A stretch of 64,000 bases of DNA. Source: Hydractinia symbiolongicarpus. Taxonomy: Eukaryota > Cnidaria > Hydrozoa > Anthoathecata > Hydractiniidae. Of the stretch, positions 63,234 through 64,000 are shown piece by piece. The stretch covers positions 11,470,001 to 11,534,000 of the forward strand of contig NC_079887.1 of the NCBI RefSeq assembly GCF_029227915.1, given 5' to 3'. The notes under the pieces are model-generated. The model ran no database searches. It was not told the origin of the DNA and worked only from the letters and a program-made list of their open reading frames with translations. The position numbers and the translations under genes were made by a program. The first letter of the stretch is position 1; every line of letters starts with the position of its first letter.

Positions 63234-63991
63234 ATATATTTAAATTATATTTAAAAAAACACGAAAGTGCTAAAAATACTATAAATGCTGATAATTGACC
63301 TCTTTTTATGTATAGACAAGTCGTTAATCTTTCTTCAACCAGAAAAGAAACTTTTACACCTGAATCATCTGGTGAAAGGTAGTTGATAGAGTAAGGACAT
63401 TTAATTTCTAAACAGCTAAGCTCCCAACAATCACATTTAACGATAGCATCAGGACTTGCACCGATATATGGGATTTTCTCATCAAGAAATAAACCACAAA
63501 CTTTATGAAATGGGTCATTGATCCTTTCTGAAGCCCTACAATCAGCTCGTAAAATACAATATTTAGAGGCCTCAGCTATTTGGTTGTAACTGATCTGACC
63601 AAGCCAGCCTTTCTTAAAATAACTGTACGCTTTCGAAGTTTTATAGTCATTGAGGTCTTCACTTCCTAAATTACTAGGAAAGAAGGTCAGAAAATTAAAA
63701 ATATTGCCATAAGATAACATGGGGCATGATGTGATTGCGTCATCTTCACCCAACCAACCACAAGATTCATCTTTGAGAGGGTCTAAAATCACTTGACCAG
63801 CTTTGAAGCATAATTTTGCTTAAGGTCTTCTTGAACTTGCCGGCTGTTTTGACAACCTTTATATTGTTTTCGCCGGCTATAAAGACTCTGGCAACAAGTT
63901 CATGCTTCCTACCACTAACATTTAGTCCTCTCAGTCTTAAATAGCTCTTTAATTCGCTAACATTTATTTTTTCTATTAACTGATAGTCCAT
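63196..63991 (-). pseudogene. YqaJ-like recombinase/nuclease with N-terminal SAP domain (ISL2EU), partial
   Basis: The first ORF (63991-63767) begins with a SAP DNA-binding motif (ELKSYLRLRGLNVSGRKHELVARV). A frameshift near 63780-63790 leads to the nuclease part (63792-63196), with WLGQISYNQIAEASK, then GASPDAIV and CLEIKCP: the Asp and Glu-x-Lys of the YqaJ/lambda-exonuclease catalytic core. The C-terminal end after SFLVEERL is missing or unreadable. The protein is thought to act with the ISL2EU transposase. Confidence 0.7.
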
Positions 63992-64000
63992 TTTCTGATT

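Larger units (their letters stand above)
58317..64000. mobile_element. ISL2EU-type DNA transposon, interrupted and cut by the window edge
   Basis: Consists of a DDE_4 transposase on + and a YqaJ-like nuclease with SAP domain on -, the pair that defines ISL2EU elements. Its left end is cut by the gypsy LTR at 58316, and its transposase is split by the 58618-62028 insertion. The right end lies outside the window. Confidence 0.65.

Overview
This is an AT-rich, intron-rich animal genomic window crowded with transposable elements. The style suggests a cnidarian, probably a hydrozoan: chitin-binding periderm-type protein, Tigger, PIF/Harbinger, ISL2EU, DIRS and IS3-like elements, and non-LTR retroelements ending in (GAT)n. 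That assignment is an inference; no diagnostic marker gene is present. Exon models below were built by hand from GT/AG sites and reading-frame continuity and have no transcript support.

Three host genes are supported. (1) A small secreted cysteine-containing peptide is on the + strand at 1656-1910, with a likely non-coding first exon. (2) A 16-exon minus-strand gene (23622 to 4543) encodes a signal peptide plus 27 cysteine-rich chitin-binding (CBM14/peritrophin-like) modules, about 1722 aa. Every internal splice junction is phase 1, and one exon pair has been tandemly duplicated recently. (3) A 20-exon plus-strand gene (34246 to 49261) encodes a 1233-aa STK36/Fused-type protein kinase with a complete catalytic core and a long helical C-terminal region.

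Mobile DNA fills most of the rest. At 24785-29772 lies a 5-kb DNA transposon with perfect-looking termini, a 6-bp target duplication, an IS3-like DDE transposase and, on the opposite strand, a HECT ubiquitin-ligase gene; both genes are damaged. A decayed DIRS-type element lies at 31117-33640, and a LINE reverse-transcriptase fragment at 34858-35880 sits inside the kinase gene's first intron. Other truncated LINE tails are at 15353, 18384, 39611, 46974 and 51055. From 54700 to the right edge is a nested pile: a PIF/Harbinger remnant, a Ty3/gypsy 3' half with its LTR, and an ISL2EU element (DDE_4 transposase plus YqaJ-like nuclease with a SAP domain). The ISL2EU transposase is split by a GAGGGTGCC-ended element, which is itself split by a Tigger element. 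The Tigger copy has an apparently intact two-exon 527-aa transposase whose intron contains an antisense HIRAN-domain gene.

The most interesting signals are the HECT-carrying IS3-like transposon, the HIRAN gene inside the Tigger intron, the alternating four-cysteine/six-cysteine chitin-binding modules, and an empty-site comparison within the window that proves the order of nested insertions.
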